Assembly: GCA_034211175.1 (NCBI GenBank)
Contig: JAXHUH010000240.1
Location: 14,610-78,609, forward strand
Length of the DNA: 64,000 bases
Direction of reading: 5' to 3'
Origin: JAXHUH01 sp034211175
Lineage (GTDB): Bacteria > Actinomycetota > Acidimicrobiia > Acidimicrobiales > CAIXPF01
Positions within the stretch are counted from its first letter, which is position 1. Every line of letters starts with the position of its first letter. Positions 16,524-25,029 of this stretch are shown in pieces. Below the pieces are notes generated by a model. The model was not told the origin of the DNA, did no database searches, and worked only from the letters and a program-made list of their open reading frames with translations. Both the position numbers and the translations under genes were made by a program.

Positions 16524-17671
16524 CGTCCAAGATGGGTCGCCGGGTCTTCGTCGCCGGCGTGGGCATGCACCCGTTCGGCAACGAGGGGATCCCGGCCGCG
16601 GACATGGGCTACGTGGCTGGTGTCGACGCCCTCGAAGACGCCGGCATCGACTTTCCCGAGGTCGGCGCCCTCTACAACGGCTACATCGGAGGCGGGATCA
16701 CGGCGGGTGTGCACCTGGCCAAGGACCTGGGCCTCACCGGTCTGCCCGTCACCCACGTCGAGAACGCCTCTGCCACCGGCTCGTCGGCCTTCGGGGAGGC
16801 CGTCCACGCCGTGGCCGGCGGACGGGTCGATGTCGCCATGGCGCTCGGCTTCGACGACATGAACCGCATGGCCGGCCTGGGCCGCAGCGGGCGGGGCGGG
16901 CTGGGTGCCGAGGACGTCATGCTGCCGGCGGCGTTCTTCGCCATGTGGGCCACCCGGCGCATGCACGAGGCAGGCACATCCGTGGAGACCTTCGCCGCCA
17001 TCGCCGCGAAGAACTGGAACCACGCCCGCCACAACCCGATGGCCCAGCGCCGGGCCGACCACGAGGTGACCGTCGAGGAGGTCTTGGCATCGACGATGAT
17101 CTCCTACCCGCACACCTCCAAGATGGCGTGCGCAGCCGGTGGCGGTGGCGCAGCGGCGATCGTGGTCTCCGAGGACGTCGCTCGCCGCTTGGGCGGTCCG
17201 ATGATCGAGGTCGTGGCGTCGCAGCAGCGCTCCGAGACCTACACCGACGGCCACGTGTTCCTGGGAGCCGTCATCGGGCCAGCGCAGATGACGCGCGACA
17301 CCGCCGCCGACGCCTACGAGCAGGCCGGGCTCGGCCCTCGCGATCTGGACCTGGTGCAGGTCCACGACGCATTCCCCGTCGAGGAGCTCGTCTACTACGA
17401 GCTGCTCGGCATCTGCGACGACGGCGAGGGGGACAAGCTCGTGGTCACCGGTGAGACCAGCCTCGGTGGGCGCATCCCGTTCAGCACCGACGGCGGGCTC
17501 ACCGCCCGCGGGCATCCCGGCGGGCCGACGGGGCTGGCCCAGATCCACGAGACCGTGCTCCAGCTCCGCGGCGCAGCCGGCGAGCGTCAGGTGGAGGGTG
17601 CCCGGACCGGGCTGTGCCACATGGCCGGTGCCGGCTCCGTCTGTGTCGTGCACATCCTCCAGCGCACCTGA
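16520..17671 (+). CDS. SCP-X/Ltp-type thiolase-fold protein lacking the nucleophilic Cys
   Basis: 383 residues of the lipid-transfer-protein thiolase subfamily. The usual nucleophile loop ENACASGS reads ENASATGS here, so Ser84 replaces Cys. HDAFPVEELVYYE and GHPGGPTG keep the His-containing loops. The loss of Cys with a DUF35 partner directly upstream suggests a retro-aldolase (Ltp2-like C-C cleavage of a beta-hydroxyacyl-CoA side chain) rather than a thiolase; this is inference. GTG start overlaps the DUF35 stop. It ends the operon, facing a minus-strand TetR gene 23 bp away. Confidence 0.85.
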   Translation: MTSKMGRRVFVAGVGMHPFGNEGIPAADMGYVAGVDALEDAGIDFPEVGALYNGYIGGGITAGVHLAKDLGLTGLPVTHVENASATGSSAFGEAVHAVAGGRVDVAMALGFDDMNRMAGLGRSGRGGLGAEDVMLPAAFFAMWATRRMHEAGTSVETFAAIAAKNWNHARHNPMAQRRADHEVTVEEVLASTMISYPHTSKMACAAGGGGAAAIVVSEDVARRLGGPMIEVVASQQRSETYTDGHVFLGAVIGPAQMTRDTAADAYEQAGLGPRDLDLVQVHDAFPVEELVYYELLGICDDGEGDKLVVTGETSLGGRIPFSTDGGLTARGHPGGPTGLAQIHETVLQLRGAAGERQVEGARTGLCHMAGAGSVCVVHILQRT

Positions 17672-17694
17672 CGCATCCGGTGGCTCGCTCGTGG

Positions 17695-18297
17695 CTAGCC
17701 CTGGTGGCGGAGGCCGTCGCCCAGTGCCTCGAGCGCCGCCGTGGCCAGCGCGACCAGATCCGTCCGGCCGTCGTCGTGCAGCCATGTGGTCAGGGCCGCG
17801 CGCAGGGCGGCCATGCAGCCCGCCGCCAGCAGCTGGGGGAGCAGTGAGGTCTCGGCGTGACCGGCCCGCTCGGCAGCGAAGGTCCGGATGACCCCCTCCC
17901 AGTCCGCCTGGTGGCCGAGACTGCGGGCGTGGACCGAGGGTGTGGCCAGCACGAGACGAGCCTGCTGGAGGAACTCCTCGCTGCTCGTCTCGTAGTCCTG
18001 CGCGAGCTCCAGCACGGCACCTCGCACGGCATCGAAGGCACCTTCCTCAGGCGGACGTGTCCGCAGCGCCTGCTCGAGCCGCCGCAGCCTGCTGGCGTCT
18101 TCGGGCAGCAGCGCGTCGTCCTTGGTGTCGAAGTACCGGAAGAAGGTGCGCCGGGAGATGCCGGCCGACGCGGCGATGTCGTCCACGGTGACGTCGTCGA
18201 AGCCATGGGCGGCGAAGAGGGCGAGCGCGTGCTCAGCGATCTCGGCGCGCGTGCGCTCGTGGTTCCGCTCTCGCAGACCGGGACGCGGTTGGGACAT
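17695..18297 (-). CDS. TetR-family transcriptional regulator
   Basis: 200 residues. N-terminal helix-turn-helix: ALFAAHGFDDVTVDDIAASAGISRRTFFRYFDTKDD at about 27-62. The C-terminal ligand domain has the fold of the MftR/TetR_C group by pattern (RPPEEGAFDAVRGAVLELAQ). It diverges from the MMPL transporter gene. An imperfect palindrome at 18314-18327 lies between them, so it probably controls itself and the transporter. It lacks the GACA-N12-TGTC motif in its promoter gap. Confidence 0.88.
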   Translation of the reverse strand: MSQPRPGLRERNHERTRAEIAEHALALFAAHGFDDVTVDDIAASAGISRRTFFRYFDTKDDALLPEDASRLRRLEQALRTRPPEEGAFDAVRGAVLELAQDYETSSEEFLQQARLVLATPSVHARSLGHQADWEGVIRTFAAERAGHAETSLLPQLLAAGCMAALRAALTTWLHDDGRTDLVALATAALEALGDGLRHQG

Positions 18298-18313
18298 CAC
18301 GCGCGCCACCCTA

Positions 18314-18327
18314 GTGTCATGTGGCAC
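18314..18327. promoter_or_regulatory. Imperfect palindrome between TetR and MMPL genes
   Basis: GTGTCATGTGGCAC matches its own reverse complement at 10 of 14 positions and lies 17 bp before the TetR start. A plausible local TetR operator, distinct from the GACA-N12-TGTC sites. Confidence 0.35.
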
Positions 18328-18425
18328 CGCATGCCGATGAGGAACTGCGAGCCAGACCGGCATAGGATGCCCGACACCCCGTCCCCGGCGTGTTGTCCGA
18401 TGCGCCAACGAAACGAAGGCAATCG

Positions 18426-20930
18426 ATGAGCTGGATCCTGGAGCGCATGGCTCGTGCCGTCGCCCGCACCCCCGCTCGGGTGCTGCTGGCACTGGTCGTC
18501 GTCACCGTCGTCCTCGGCGGCTTCGCCACCCAGCAGACGACCGACGCCGATCTCACCTCCTTCGCTCCCGACAGCGAGCTGGCGCGCGCCTTCGAGCGGG
18601 TGGAAGACGACTTCTCCGGTGGCGGTTCCCGCATCCAGGTGATCGTCGACGCCGGCGAAGGCGGCGACATCCTCTCGTCGGACGGCATCGCAGCAGCGAA
18701 CGCCATCGCCGATGCGGTCCGAGCCGAGGAGTCCGTCGACCTGGCCAGCGGTGAACGGGGCGTGGTGACGTTCGCGGCGCCCGTGGCGGGCGCGCTGGAG
18801 GCGCAGGGCGTCGAGGTGGCCGAGGCCGATGCCGAGGAGATCGCCGCGGCCGTCGAGGTGGCCTACGCAGACCCGCGCGCCGCGCAAGCCCTCGGGCTGC
18901 TCTCCGGCGAGCCGGGGGAGGCCCGGGCGGGTCTCGTGATCATCGAGCTGGACCCGTCGCTGAGTGACAGCGAAGCAGCTGAGGACCAGCTCGCCGCCGC
19001 CGCCGCCATCGCCGACGTCGATACCGCGACCTCTGAGGTGGAGATCGACGCGTTCAGCCAGGCGATCCTGTCCGATCAGCTCCAGGCTGAGTCCCAGGAC
19101 GAGATGCCCCGCCTCCTTGGCGTCTCCCTCCTGCTCATCGTCGGCATCCTCGCGTTCCAGTACCGCTCCGCCAGCGATGTCGCCCTCGGCTTCGCCGGGC
19201 TCATCGTCACCATCATGTGGATGTTCGGCATCGGCGTCCTGCTCGGACCGGACTACCTGGGCGTGGTGGGGCCCTTCACCCAGATCTCCACCGCGGTCCC
19301 GGTCCTCCTCGTCGGTCTCGGCATCGACTACGCCATCCACCTCAACTCGCGCTACCGCGAGGAGCAGAACCACGGTGTCCCGCCCGGGGGAGCCTCGGCC
19401 ACGGCGGTGCGGGCCGTCGGGGGCGCACTGGTGCTGGCCACGGTCACCACCGTCGTGGGCTTCCTCACCAACGTCGTCTCGCCGCTGCCGCCGATGGCCG
19501 ACTTCGGCATCTTCACCGCGGTGGGCGTGCTCTCGGCGTTCGTCGTCATGGCGCTGCTCATCCCCAGCGCCCGCCACGTGCTCGACGCCCGCCCCCGCGG
19601 GCTGGCCAAGGTCCAGCGTCGCCGTGAGAAGGCGGCGGCAAAGGAGGCCGCCGGTCGCACGGCCCACGCGTCCGGACTCTCCGCCGTGATGGGCCGCACC
19701 GCTGCCTTCGCCGAGCACATCCCCCGCATCACGCTGGCCGTCGCCGCCGTCGTCACCGTGACCGCGGGCGTCGCCGCCACCCAGATCGAGACCTCGTTCA
19801 GCCAGGACGACTTCATCCCGGAGGACTCCGAACCCGGCATCGTCCTCGACAAGGTCGACCGGCTCTTCGGCGGCGACCTCACCGAGGAGACCTACGTCAT
19901 CGTCGAGGGCGACGTCACCGACCCGGAGGCGCTCGCTGCGCTCGAGGCGGCGCAGGCCGAGCTGGCCGACACCGAGTTCGTGCGCACCTCGGGCGGCGAG
20001 GCCGACCTGACCACGCCCCTCACCTTGCTCCGCCGGCTCTCGGCCCAGGACCCGAACTTCGCCGCTGCAGCCGGTGAGCTCGGCTTCGACCCGGCGCAGG
20101 GTCTGTCCGACGACGCCGACGCACAGGCCTTGTTCGCCCTGGCGCGGGATGCGGCGCCCGACCGGACGGCACAGGTCGTCGGACAGGACGGCGAATCGGC
20201 GTTGCTGTCCATCGCCACCAACGCCGGCCAGGAGGACGCCCAGGCCGCGGCCGACGCGATCGACACCGCCGTGGCGCCATTGCGAGACGCCGGCCTGGAG
20301 ACCGTGGTCGTCTCGCAGTTCCTGGTCTTCGACGAGGTGCTCGACGCCATGACCGACAGTCAGACGCAGGGCATCGTGATCACCCTCGTCGCTGCCCTGC
20401 TCCTGCTGGTCAGCTACTACGGGTTCGTGGACCGCAAGCCGCTGCTCGGCGCCATCACCATGGTGCCCTCCGTGGCGGTCGTCGGCTGGATCCTGGGGAC
20501 CATGGTGCTGCTCGACATCAGCTTCAACGTGCTCTCCGCCATGGTGGCCAGCATCGGCATCGGCATCGGCGTGCCCTACGGCATCCACGTGACCCACCGG
20601 TTCCTCGAGGACCGGCGCCGCTACGACACCGTCGACGAGGCGGTCCGCCAGACGCTCACCCACACCGGCGGCGCCATGGCTGCCTCGGCGGCCACCACGG
20701 CGGCCGGCTTCGGCGTGCTGGTGTTCGCGTCCCTCGAGCCGCTCCGCCAGTTCGGGCTCATCGTCGCGCTCACCATCGTGTACTCGCTGCTCGCGGCCGC
20801 GCTGATCCAGCCGGCCTGCCTCAAGCTGTGGGGTGAGTGGCGGGCCCGCAAGGGCGACGTCGGCGAGCTGCACGACCACGAGGACCGTGCCGCCGCGTCT
20901 GCGGCCGCCGACTCCAAGATCGGGGTCTGA
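18426..20930 (+). CDS. MMPL/RND-family lipid transporter
   Basis: 834-residue membrane exporter with the duplicated RND plan. A first membrane segment (15-35) precedes an extracytoplasmic domain. Then come five closely spaced segments around 215-385 including GLGIDYAIHLNSRY. A second half repeats this, with GIGIGVPYGIHVTHRF near the end. The acidic residue in the first GxDY motif would carry protons; the second half has VPY instead. Likely moves a lipid or hydrophobic compound out of the cytoplasmic membrane. ATG 18426 follows GAAGG; an ATG-like start 36 bp upstream is less likely. Controlled presumably by the divergent TetR. Confidence 0.88.
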   Translation: MSWILERMARAVARTPARVLLALVVVTVVLGGFATQQTTDADLTSFAPDSELARAFERVEDDFSGGGSRIQVIVDAGEGGDILSSDGIAAANAIADAVRAEESVDLASGERGVVTFAAPVAGALEAQGVEVAEADAEEIAAAVEVAYADPRAAQALGLLSGEPGEARAGLVIIELDPSLSDSEAAEDQLAAAAAIADVDTATSEVEIDAFSQAILSDQLQAESQDEMPRLLGVSLLLIVGILAFQYRSASDVALGFAGLIVTIMWMFGIGVLLGPDYLGVVGPFTQISTAVPVLLVGLGIDYAIHLNSRYREEQNHGVPPGGASATAVRAVGGALVLATVTTVVGFLTNVVSPLPPMADFGIFTAVGVLSAFVVMALLIPSARHVLDARPRGLAKVQRRREKAAAKEAAGRTAHASGLSAVMGRTAAFAEHIPRITLAVAAVVTVTAGVAATQIETSFSQDDFIPEDSEPGIVLDKVDRLFGGDLTEETYVIVEGDVTDPEALAALEAAQAELADTEFVRTSGGEADLTTPLTLLRRLSAQDPNFAAAAGELGFDPAQGLSDDADAQALFALARDAAPDRTAQVVGQDGESALLSIATNAGQEDAQAAADAIDTAVAPLRDAGLETVVVSQFLVFDEVLDAMTDSQTQGIVITLVAALLLLVSYYGFVDRKPLLGAITMVPSVAVVGWILGTMVLLDISFNVLSAMVASIGIGIGVPYGIHVTHRFLEDRRRYDTVDEAVRQTLTHTGGAMAASAATTAAGFGVLVFASLEPLRQFGLIVALTIVYSLLAAALIQPACLKLWGEWRARKGDVGELHDHEDRAAASAAADSKIGV

Positions 20931-20949
20931 CCACCCCCTGGCGCGGTGA

Positions 20950-20969
20950 GACGCTCCGTGTAACATGTT
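20950..20969. promoter_or_regulatory. Weak GACG-N12-TGTT site
   Basis: GACG (20950-20953) and TGTT (20966-20969) with the same 12-bp spacer; two of eight core bases differ, though the outer bases GA are kept. It lies 27 bp before a GTG start. The inverted repeat GTTCC-N5-GGAAC (20967-20981) overlaps it, so another protein may bind here. Confidence 0.25.
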
Positions 20970-20996
20970 CCGTGCCGGAACGAGGAGAGCTCCACC

Positions 20997-21348
20997 GTGA
21001 CGATCACCGAAGGCCACGACACCGCCGACCGCCCCGCGCTGGGTTCCAGCGACCCACGCGACGGGCGGCTTCATGCTCGCCGATCTCCACACCCAGCTGG
21101 TCGAGGGTGAGATGATGATCCAGGACCTGGCCAGCAGCATGGAGCTGCGCCGTCGCGCTGGTGATTGGCAGACGCACCTCGACGTCCTGCTCGGGGGATC
21201 CCACGGTGTCGCCGGCGAGGGCACACTCGGCGGGCGACCCAAGATCCAGGCTCCACCCAAGGCGGTGCTCGGGTCTGCGCTGCGCACCAAGTGGGAGGCG
21301 GAGGGTCGTGACCCGAAGGCCAAGCTGGCGGAGGCGTCGTCGGGGTGA
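20997..21348 (+). CDS. Hypothetical protein, probably one gene broken by a 1-bp indel
   Basis: GTG 20997 follows GAGGAGA and opens a frame (TITEGHDTADRPALGSSDP) that stops after 38 codons. The next frame continues from about 21066 (GGFMLADLHTQLVEGE) to 21348. Removing one G from GGG at 21063-21065 joins them into 116 residues with a helical middle (VEGEMMIQDLASSMELRRR) and a basic Pro/Lys tail. If not fused, a shorter 91-residue frame starts at ATG 21073 without a ribosome binding site. I do not recognise the family. It is coupled by GTGA to the next small gene. Confidence 0.5.
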
Positions 21349-21674
21349 GCGGACCGGCAGAAGGACCCTCGGATCTCTTCGTCGACGATCCGCTGGTTCG
21401 GGAGACCCTCGAGATCGAGCACCGACTGCGTGACAACGGGTACTCGAGCCTCCCTCACGTGCTCGCACTCGGCGGCGACTTCGACTTCGACGGGCTGAGC
21501 ATCGACGAGATCGTCACCGAGGCCCGCCGATTGCTCGCCCACCAGCACGCCGTCGAGCTGTCCGGCGCCCGCATCCTGGCGTCGATCGGAGAGCTGGCCG
21601 TGAAGGCCGCAGCGTTCGACGCGGTGCTGGAGCTCTCCCAGGATCGCTCGTCACCCCCTCCGACCGCGGGGTGA
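21345..21674 (+). CDS. Small acidic hypothetical protein
   Basis: 109 residues, mostly helical, no membrane segment and no Cys. DNGYSSLPHVLALGGDFDFDGLSIDEIVTEARRLL is followed by a second long helix and a Ser/Pro-rich end. The GTG start overlaps the stop of the preceding small gene (GTGA), so the two are probably made together. I do not recognise it. It converges on the thioesterase gene 14 bp downstream. Confidence 0.6.
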   Translation: MSGPAEGPSDLFVDDPLVRETLEIEHRLRDNGYSSLPHVLALGGDFDFDGLSIDEIVTEARRLLAHQHAVELSGARILASIGELAVKAAAFDAVLELSQDRSSPPPTAG

Positions 21675-21688
21675 CGGTTCCGCTCCGC

Positions 21689-22132
21689 TCAACGTGGGTC
21701 GACGATGGTGAGCGTCGCCTGGGCGGCAGCCAGAACGCGGCGATCGTCGTCTTGGCGGTACAGCTCGCAGCGCACCACCGCAGATCGCTTCGTCATGGCC
21801 ACCACCGTGGCCTCGGCGTCGACGGTCTCGGCCTTCAGCGGGGCGAGGTAGTTCACCTTGACCTCTGTGGTCGCGGCCCACTGGCCCCGCTGCATCAGGG
21901 GGTAGACGACCACGCCGGTCACGTGGTCGACGATGGCTGCGGTCACGCCTCCGTGGGCGTTGCCGAACGGCGTCAGCAGCTCCGGCGCGATGGTTGCCGT
22001 GGCGAAGAACCGTCCGGGCTCGAAGCGCACGTGCTCGATGCCGAGGTAGCCAGGGAGACCGCCAGCGGCGCTGCCCGCCTCGATCATGCCTCGGGCGATC
22101 TCGTCGTCGTACCGGTCTGCGAAGTCTGTCAT
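21689..22132 (-). CDS. Hotdog-fold thioesterase (PaaI family)
   Basis: 147 residues. The PaaI-type core NAHGGVTAAIVDHVTGVVV is clear: HGG binds the substrate carbonyl region and Asp in VDH is at the catalytic position. It is followed by the strand VKVNYLAPLKA. Likely hydrolyses an acyl-CoA or aryl-CoA, releasing CoA from dead-end intermediates. It diverges from a TetR gene with a candidate operator 2 bp before its start codon, consistent with a very short leader. Confidence 0.85.
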   Translation of the reverse strand: MTDFADRYDDEIARGMIEAGSAAGGLPGYLGIEHVRFEPGRFFATATIAPELLTPFGNAHGGVTAAIVDHVTGVVVYPLMQRGQWAATTEVKVNYLAPLKAETVDAEATVVAMTKRSAVVRCELYRQDDDRRVLAAAQATLTIVDPR

Positions 22133-22156
22133 GGCACAGAAGGTACTTCGTGTCTC
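22133..22156. promoter_or_regulatory. Candidate operator GGCACA-N12-TGTCTC, thioesterase/TetR
   Basis: CACA (22135-22138) and TGTCTC (22151-22156) at the standard 12-bp spacing, one mismatch in the left core. It lies between divergent thioesterase and TetR genes, 36 bp before the TetR start. A site in the regulator's own promoter fits autoregulation. Confidence 0.5.
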
Positions 22157-22192
22157 GTGGAGTCACGCGGACGATCGGCATAAACTGAGCTG

Positions 22193-22812
22193 ATGGCCCG
22201 GATGCTGCGAGACTCTTGGCGTAGCGACGCCCCGACTTCCGTTGACGACGCGCGCAATCGCCTGATCGATGCAGCCGAGGTGTGCTTCACCCGGTTCGGC
22301 GTGGCCAAGACGACCCTCGAGGACATCGCGACCGAAGCCGGGGTGTCCCGAGCCACGGTGTACCGGTACTTCGAGGGTGGCCGGGACGAGATCATCCTCG
22401 GTGTCGTCCTCCGTGAGGGCAACGAATTCATCGAGTCGCTCGGCCGGCGCGTCCACCACGAGGAGACGCTCGGGGCAGCGATCGTCGAGGTGTGCTCTAC
22501 ACGGTCTCGGCAGTCCGCAAGAACGAGCATCTCGCGCTCCTGTTCGCCCCGGAGGTCGCCGGGCACACGACCTCGATCGCCAGTGCTTCCACGGCGTTGT
22601 ACGAACTGACGCAGGACTTCCTGCGACCCATCTTCGAGCAGGCACGAACAGAGGGTCAACTCCGCGACGGCGTCATCGCCGACGACGCCGCCGAGTTCGT
22701 CCTCCGGATGATCCTGTCGTTGCTGTCGGTGGCTGGTCCCCGCAAGCGGTCCCAGGCCAAGGAGCGGGAGTTCCTGCGCACCTACTGCGCCGGCGCCATC
22801 GTACGGGAGTAG
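22193..22812 (+). CDS. TetR-family regulator, broken by a 1-bp deletion
   Basis: The N-terminal part has a clean helix-turn-helix (FGVAKTTLEDIATEAGVSRATVYRYFEGG, about 36-64). The frame then runs off after GAAIVEV into a nonsense tail ending at 22609. One base missing near 22490-22492 explains this. The ligand-binding part (LYTVSAVRKNEHLALLFAPE and following helices) continues one frame back to the TAG at 22812. Restored length is 206 residues, normal for TetR. If the indel is real, the product would bind DNA poorly or not respond to ligand. Confidence 0.8.
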
Positions 22813-22813
22813 C

Positions 22814-23194
22814 TCAGGCGGTCAGGTCAGCCAGCTCGACCCGGAACGCTTGCTGCTCGGCCGTGGGCGTTGCCGTCTGGAGGGTCATCCCTCGGTCATG
22901 TCAGCCTCGACCTCGATCTGGCCGGACATGAACGCCTGCATCGCCGCTGACCGGTCCCCGTCGATGAAGAGGTCTCGGCGATGTCGCAGGGAACGGTGAG
23001 CTTGGTCGGCGCGCCCTCGGTGTGGCCCCGCTCGAAGGTCCCCCGGCGAGGTGGACGTCGACGTCGCCGTCCGGGGCCCCGGTCACGGTGATGTTCACGG
23101 TGGCGTCCGCCAGGGCGTCCGGAGCTTCCGGCTGCTCGGAGTGCAGCTCCTCGACTGCGTCGAACCAGGCCTCGGTCAGGAAGGGGTGCGACAT
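22814..23194 (-). CDS. SCP2-like sterol/lipid-binding protein, several 1-bp indels
   Basis: Three frames together spell a small SCP2-type lipid carrier. ATG 23194 gives SHPFLTEAWFDAVEELH and VNITVTGAPDGDVDVHLAGG. After one missing base in the CCCCC run at 23040-23044 it continues as TFERGHTEGAPTKLTVPCDIAET. After another near 22971 it continues as LFIDGDRSAAMQAFMSGQIE-VEADMTEG. A third missing base at 22889-22891 would extend it to the TGA at 22814-22816, giving 127 residues; without it the protein ends at 22885. It converges on the TetR gene. Either a decaying gene or uncorrected sequence. Confidence 0.6.
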
Positions 23195-23217
23195 GGTGTG
23201 GGTCCTCGAGTTCGCCA

Positions 23218-23231
23218 GGAACATTGGTTCC
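23218..23231. repeat. Palindrome GGAAC-ATTG-GTTCC upstream of the SCP2-like gene
   Basis: Perfect 5-bp arms around 4 bp, 23 bp before the SCP2-like start, in the 147-bp gap up to the next gene. A related GTTCC-N5-GGAAC repeat lies at 20967-20981. Possible operator. I see nothing else in this gap. Confidence 0.35.
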
Positions 23232-23341
23232 GCTGATACAGTAAGAACCTCTTGTAACGGGATCTCGTGGATCGCGGCAAATGTCCTCGGTCGGGACCGC
23301 GGCGCTGCGAGCGTCGGCCCCGCCTCCGGCGCAGGACCTCG

Positions 23342-24673
23342 TCAGGCTCGCTCGCCGGCCAGCCGGGCGAGTGGCCGGGCGAGCGCGAGGCTGGTGGCGG
23401 CGACACCCAGCACGAGCGCCGTCATCCCGCCGCTGACCAGGTAGGGGACCTGGGCCCATGGGGCGACTTGCTCGGCTGCCCCGCTCCATGCCATGGCACT
23501 GGCTGCGACAGCACCGACGCCGGCGGTCGCCGCCGCAGGCAGCGACCAGTCTCTGGGCGCCGCCGACGCACGCCGGCGGGCGAAGTAGGTGACACCGCCG
23601 GCCGCCGCCGCGAGAAGGAGCACGAGTAGTGCGATCGAGGTGGCTTCACCGTCGTGATCGACGGGCAGCAGCGGGAGCTGGGCCAGCCCCGTTCGAAGGG
23701 AGACGGGCGCGGCGGCTGAGGAGGACGCCGGGTCGGGTCCGGCGAGCTCCGAGGACGCCACAGCTGCCACCGGTGAAGAGGGACCCGCCTGGTCACCGCG
23801 CAGCGCAGATGGATCGCTGGCGGCTGGTCGGCCGACCGGTGGCGACGGCGGGGGCGGCGACGTGTCGTCGGCAGGGGCGGCTGGCCCTGCGGTGGCCGAC
23901 CCGTCGTCGGGGGCGGGCGTCTCGGGCGCCGGGGTGGGCAGCGCGGCGCACAGCAGGAACACGGGCGCCAGCACGCTGCCGGCGAGCACGGGCGGCGATG
24001 TCGGCAGCGCAGGGAGCGGTACGGGGACGAGCACGGGAGCGAGACCGAGCGCCAGGAAGGCCAAACCGGGAACCTGGCCGCAGGCCGGACCGATGACCGG
24101 CGCCAGCGGGTCCACCACCGGTGCCAGCGCCTCCAACGCCGGCGCCAGCGTTTCCAGCGCTCCGGCGAGCGCTTGGATCGCCGGAGCCAGCAACTCTCCC
24201 GTCGTCGGCGCTGCAGCGGTGGTGCCCATCGGTCGGCCCCACAGGTGGGCGCTGACCGGGGCGGACACGACGCCGAGCTCGTGGACCGCCCGGGCCAGCG
24301 AGCGCACCGGCGCATCGAGAGTGTCGCGGACCGTTGCGGTGGTGAGCCGTTCCCGTGCGAGGTGGTCGACCACCGGCCCGCCGGTGGCCGCGACCCGGAC
24401 CGTCGCGGTTCGCATCTCGCCGAGGGCGCCGGCCAGCCTCATCGTCGACACGCCACTCTGGTCGCGCCCGGCGAAGATGCCGGTAGCTCCTCCATCCGGA
24501 TGAGCCATGTCGTCGAGCGTGCCCGTGAGGTCCTCAGTGGCGGAACCGAGGTCGCCGAGCGCCTCGGCGAAGGCGTCGAGCTCGCCGTCGGCGCCGGCGT
24601 GTGCGGTGGGCGGAGTGGTCATCGCAGCAGCCAGCGCAGCGATCACGGCCAGGGACAGGATGCGCCGCATCAT
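23342..24673 (-). CDS. Secreted, Pro/Ala-rich membrane-anchored protein of unknown function
   Basis: 443 residues. A signal peptide (MRRILSLAVIAALAAAM, cleavage near THAGA) leads into a helical extracytoplasmic region. Next is an Ala/Leu/Pro repeat stretch (ETLAPALEALAPVVDPLAPV), then a long Ser/Pro/Asp-rich disordered part. Three C-terminal membrane segments end with QVPYLVSGGMTALVLG. The same W-x-GAA ... QVPYLVSGG motif occurs in the small protein encoded just upstream. Start 24673 overlaps that gene's stop. Last gene of the minus-strand ABC importer operon. No known family recognised; it may be an accessory envelope component of the importer. Confidence 0.7.
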   Translation of the reverse strand: MMRRILSLAVIAALAAAMTTPPTAHAGADGELDAFAEALGDLGSATEDLTGTLDDMAHPDGGATGIFAGRDQSGVSTMRLAGALGEMRTATVRVAATGGPVVDHLARERLTTATVRDTLDAPVRSLARAVHELGVVSAPVSAHLWGRPMGTTAAAPTTGELLAPAIQALAGALETLAPALEALAPVVDPLAPVIGPACGQVPGLAFLALGLAPVLVPVPLPALPTSPPVLAGSVLAPVFLLCAALPTPAPETPAPDDGSATAGPAAPADDTSPPPPSPPVGRPAASDPSALRGDQAGPSSPVAAVASSELAGPDPASSSAAAPVSLRTGLAQLPLLPVDHDGEATSIALLVLLLAAAAGGVTYFARRRASAAPRDWSLPAAATAGVGAVAASAMAWSGAAEQVAPWAQVPYLVSGGMTALVLGVAATSLALARPLARLAGERA

Positions 24674-25029
24674 GACGATGCACCGGTGTTCGATGGCGGA
24701 TCGGTGTCGGTCGACTCGATGCCCCGGGCTGCAGACACCGCGCCGACGAGGAACACGATCGAGCCGGCCACCGTCAGCGAAACGGTGGCGAGTCCGCCGC
24801 TGACCAGGTACGGGACCTGCTCGCCGAGAGAGGTCTTCCCCGCCGCACCGTTCCAGGTGATGAACACCACGAACAGGGCGCCGAGCCAGAGCGCGACGGC
24901 GGCCATGTCGGTCCGGCCGCGGCCGCGAGACGACGCGGCGCCCGCCCGGTCCCAGAGGGTACGGAACTCGTCCCAGCGGATGGACACCGACTCCTCGGTG
25001 TGCGTCCGCAGCGGTTCGCTGGGGGTCAT
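24670..25029 (-). CDS. Small two-helix membrane protein of unknown function
   Basis: 119 residues: a polar cytoplasmic N-terminus (SVSIRWDEFRTLWDRAG), a first membrane segment (VALWLGALFVVFITW), a short loop GAAGKTSLGE, then QVPYLVSGGLATVSLTVAG as a second segment and an acidic tail. The loop plus second segment is homologous to the C-terminus of the following gene. Start ATG 25029 overlaps the stop of the fused ATPase gene by ATGA, and its own stop overlaps the next start. Tight coupling to the ABC genes suggests a transporter-associated membrane subunit. Confidence 0.75.
   Translation of the reverse strand: MTPSEPLRTHTEESVSIRWDEFRTLWDRAGAASSRGRGRTDMAAVALWLGALFVVFITWNGAAGKTSLGEQVPYLVSGGLATVSLTVAGSIVFLVGAVSAARGIESTDTDPPSNTGASS

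Noticed and set aside
18297..21548. A 1083-codon antisense open frame opposite the MMPL transporter
   Set aside because: Long antisense frames are expected at this GC content. It shows Gly/Asp/His/Arg-rich composition and no domains, while the plus strand encodes a clear RND transporter.
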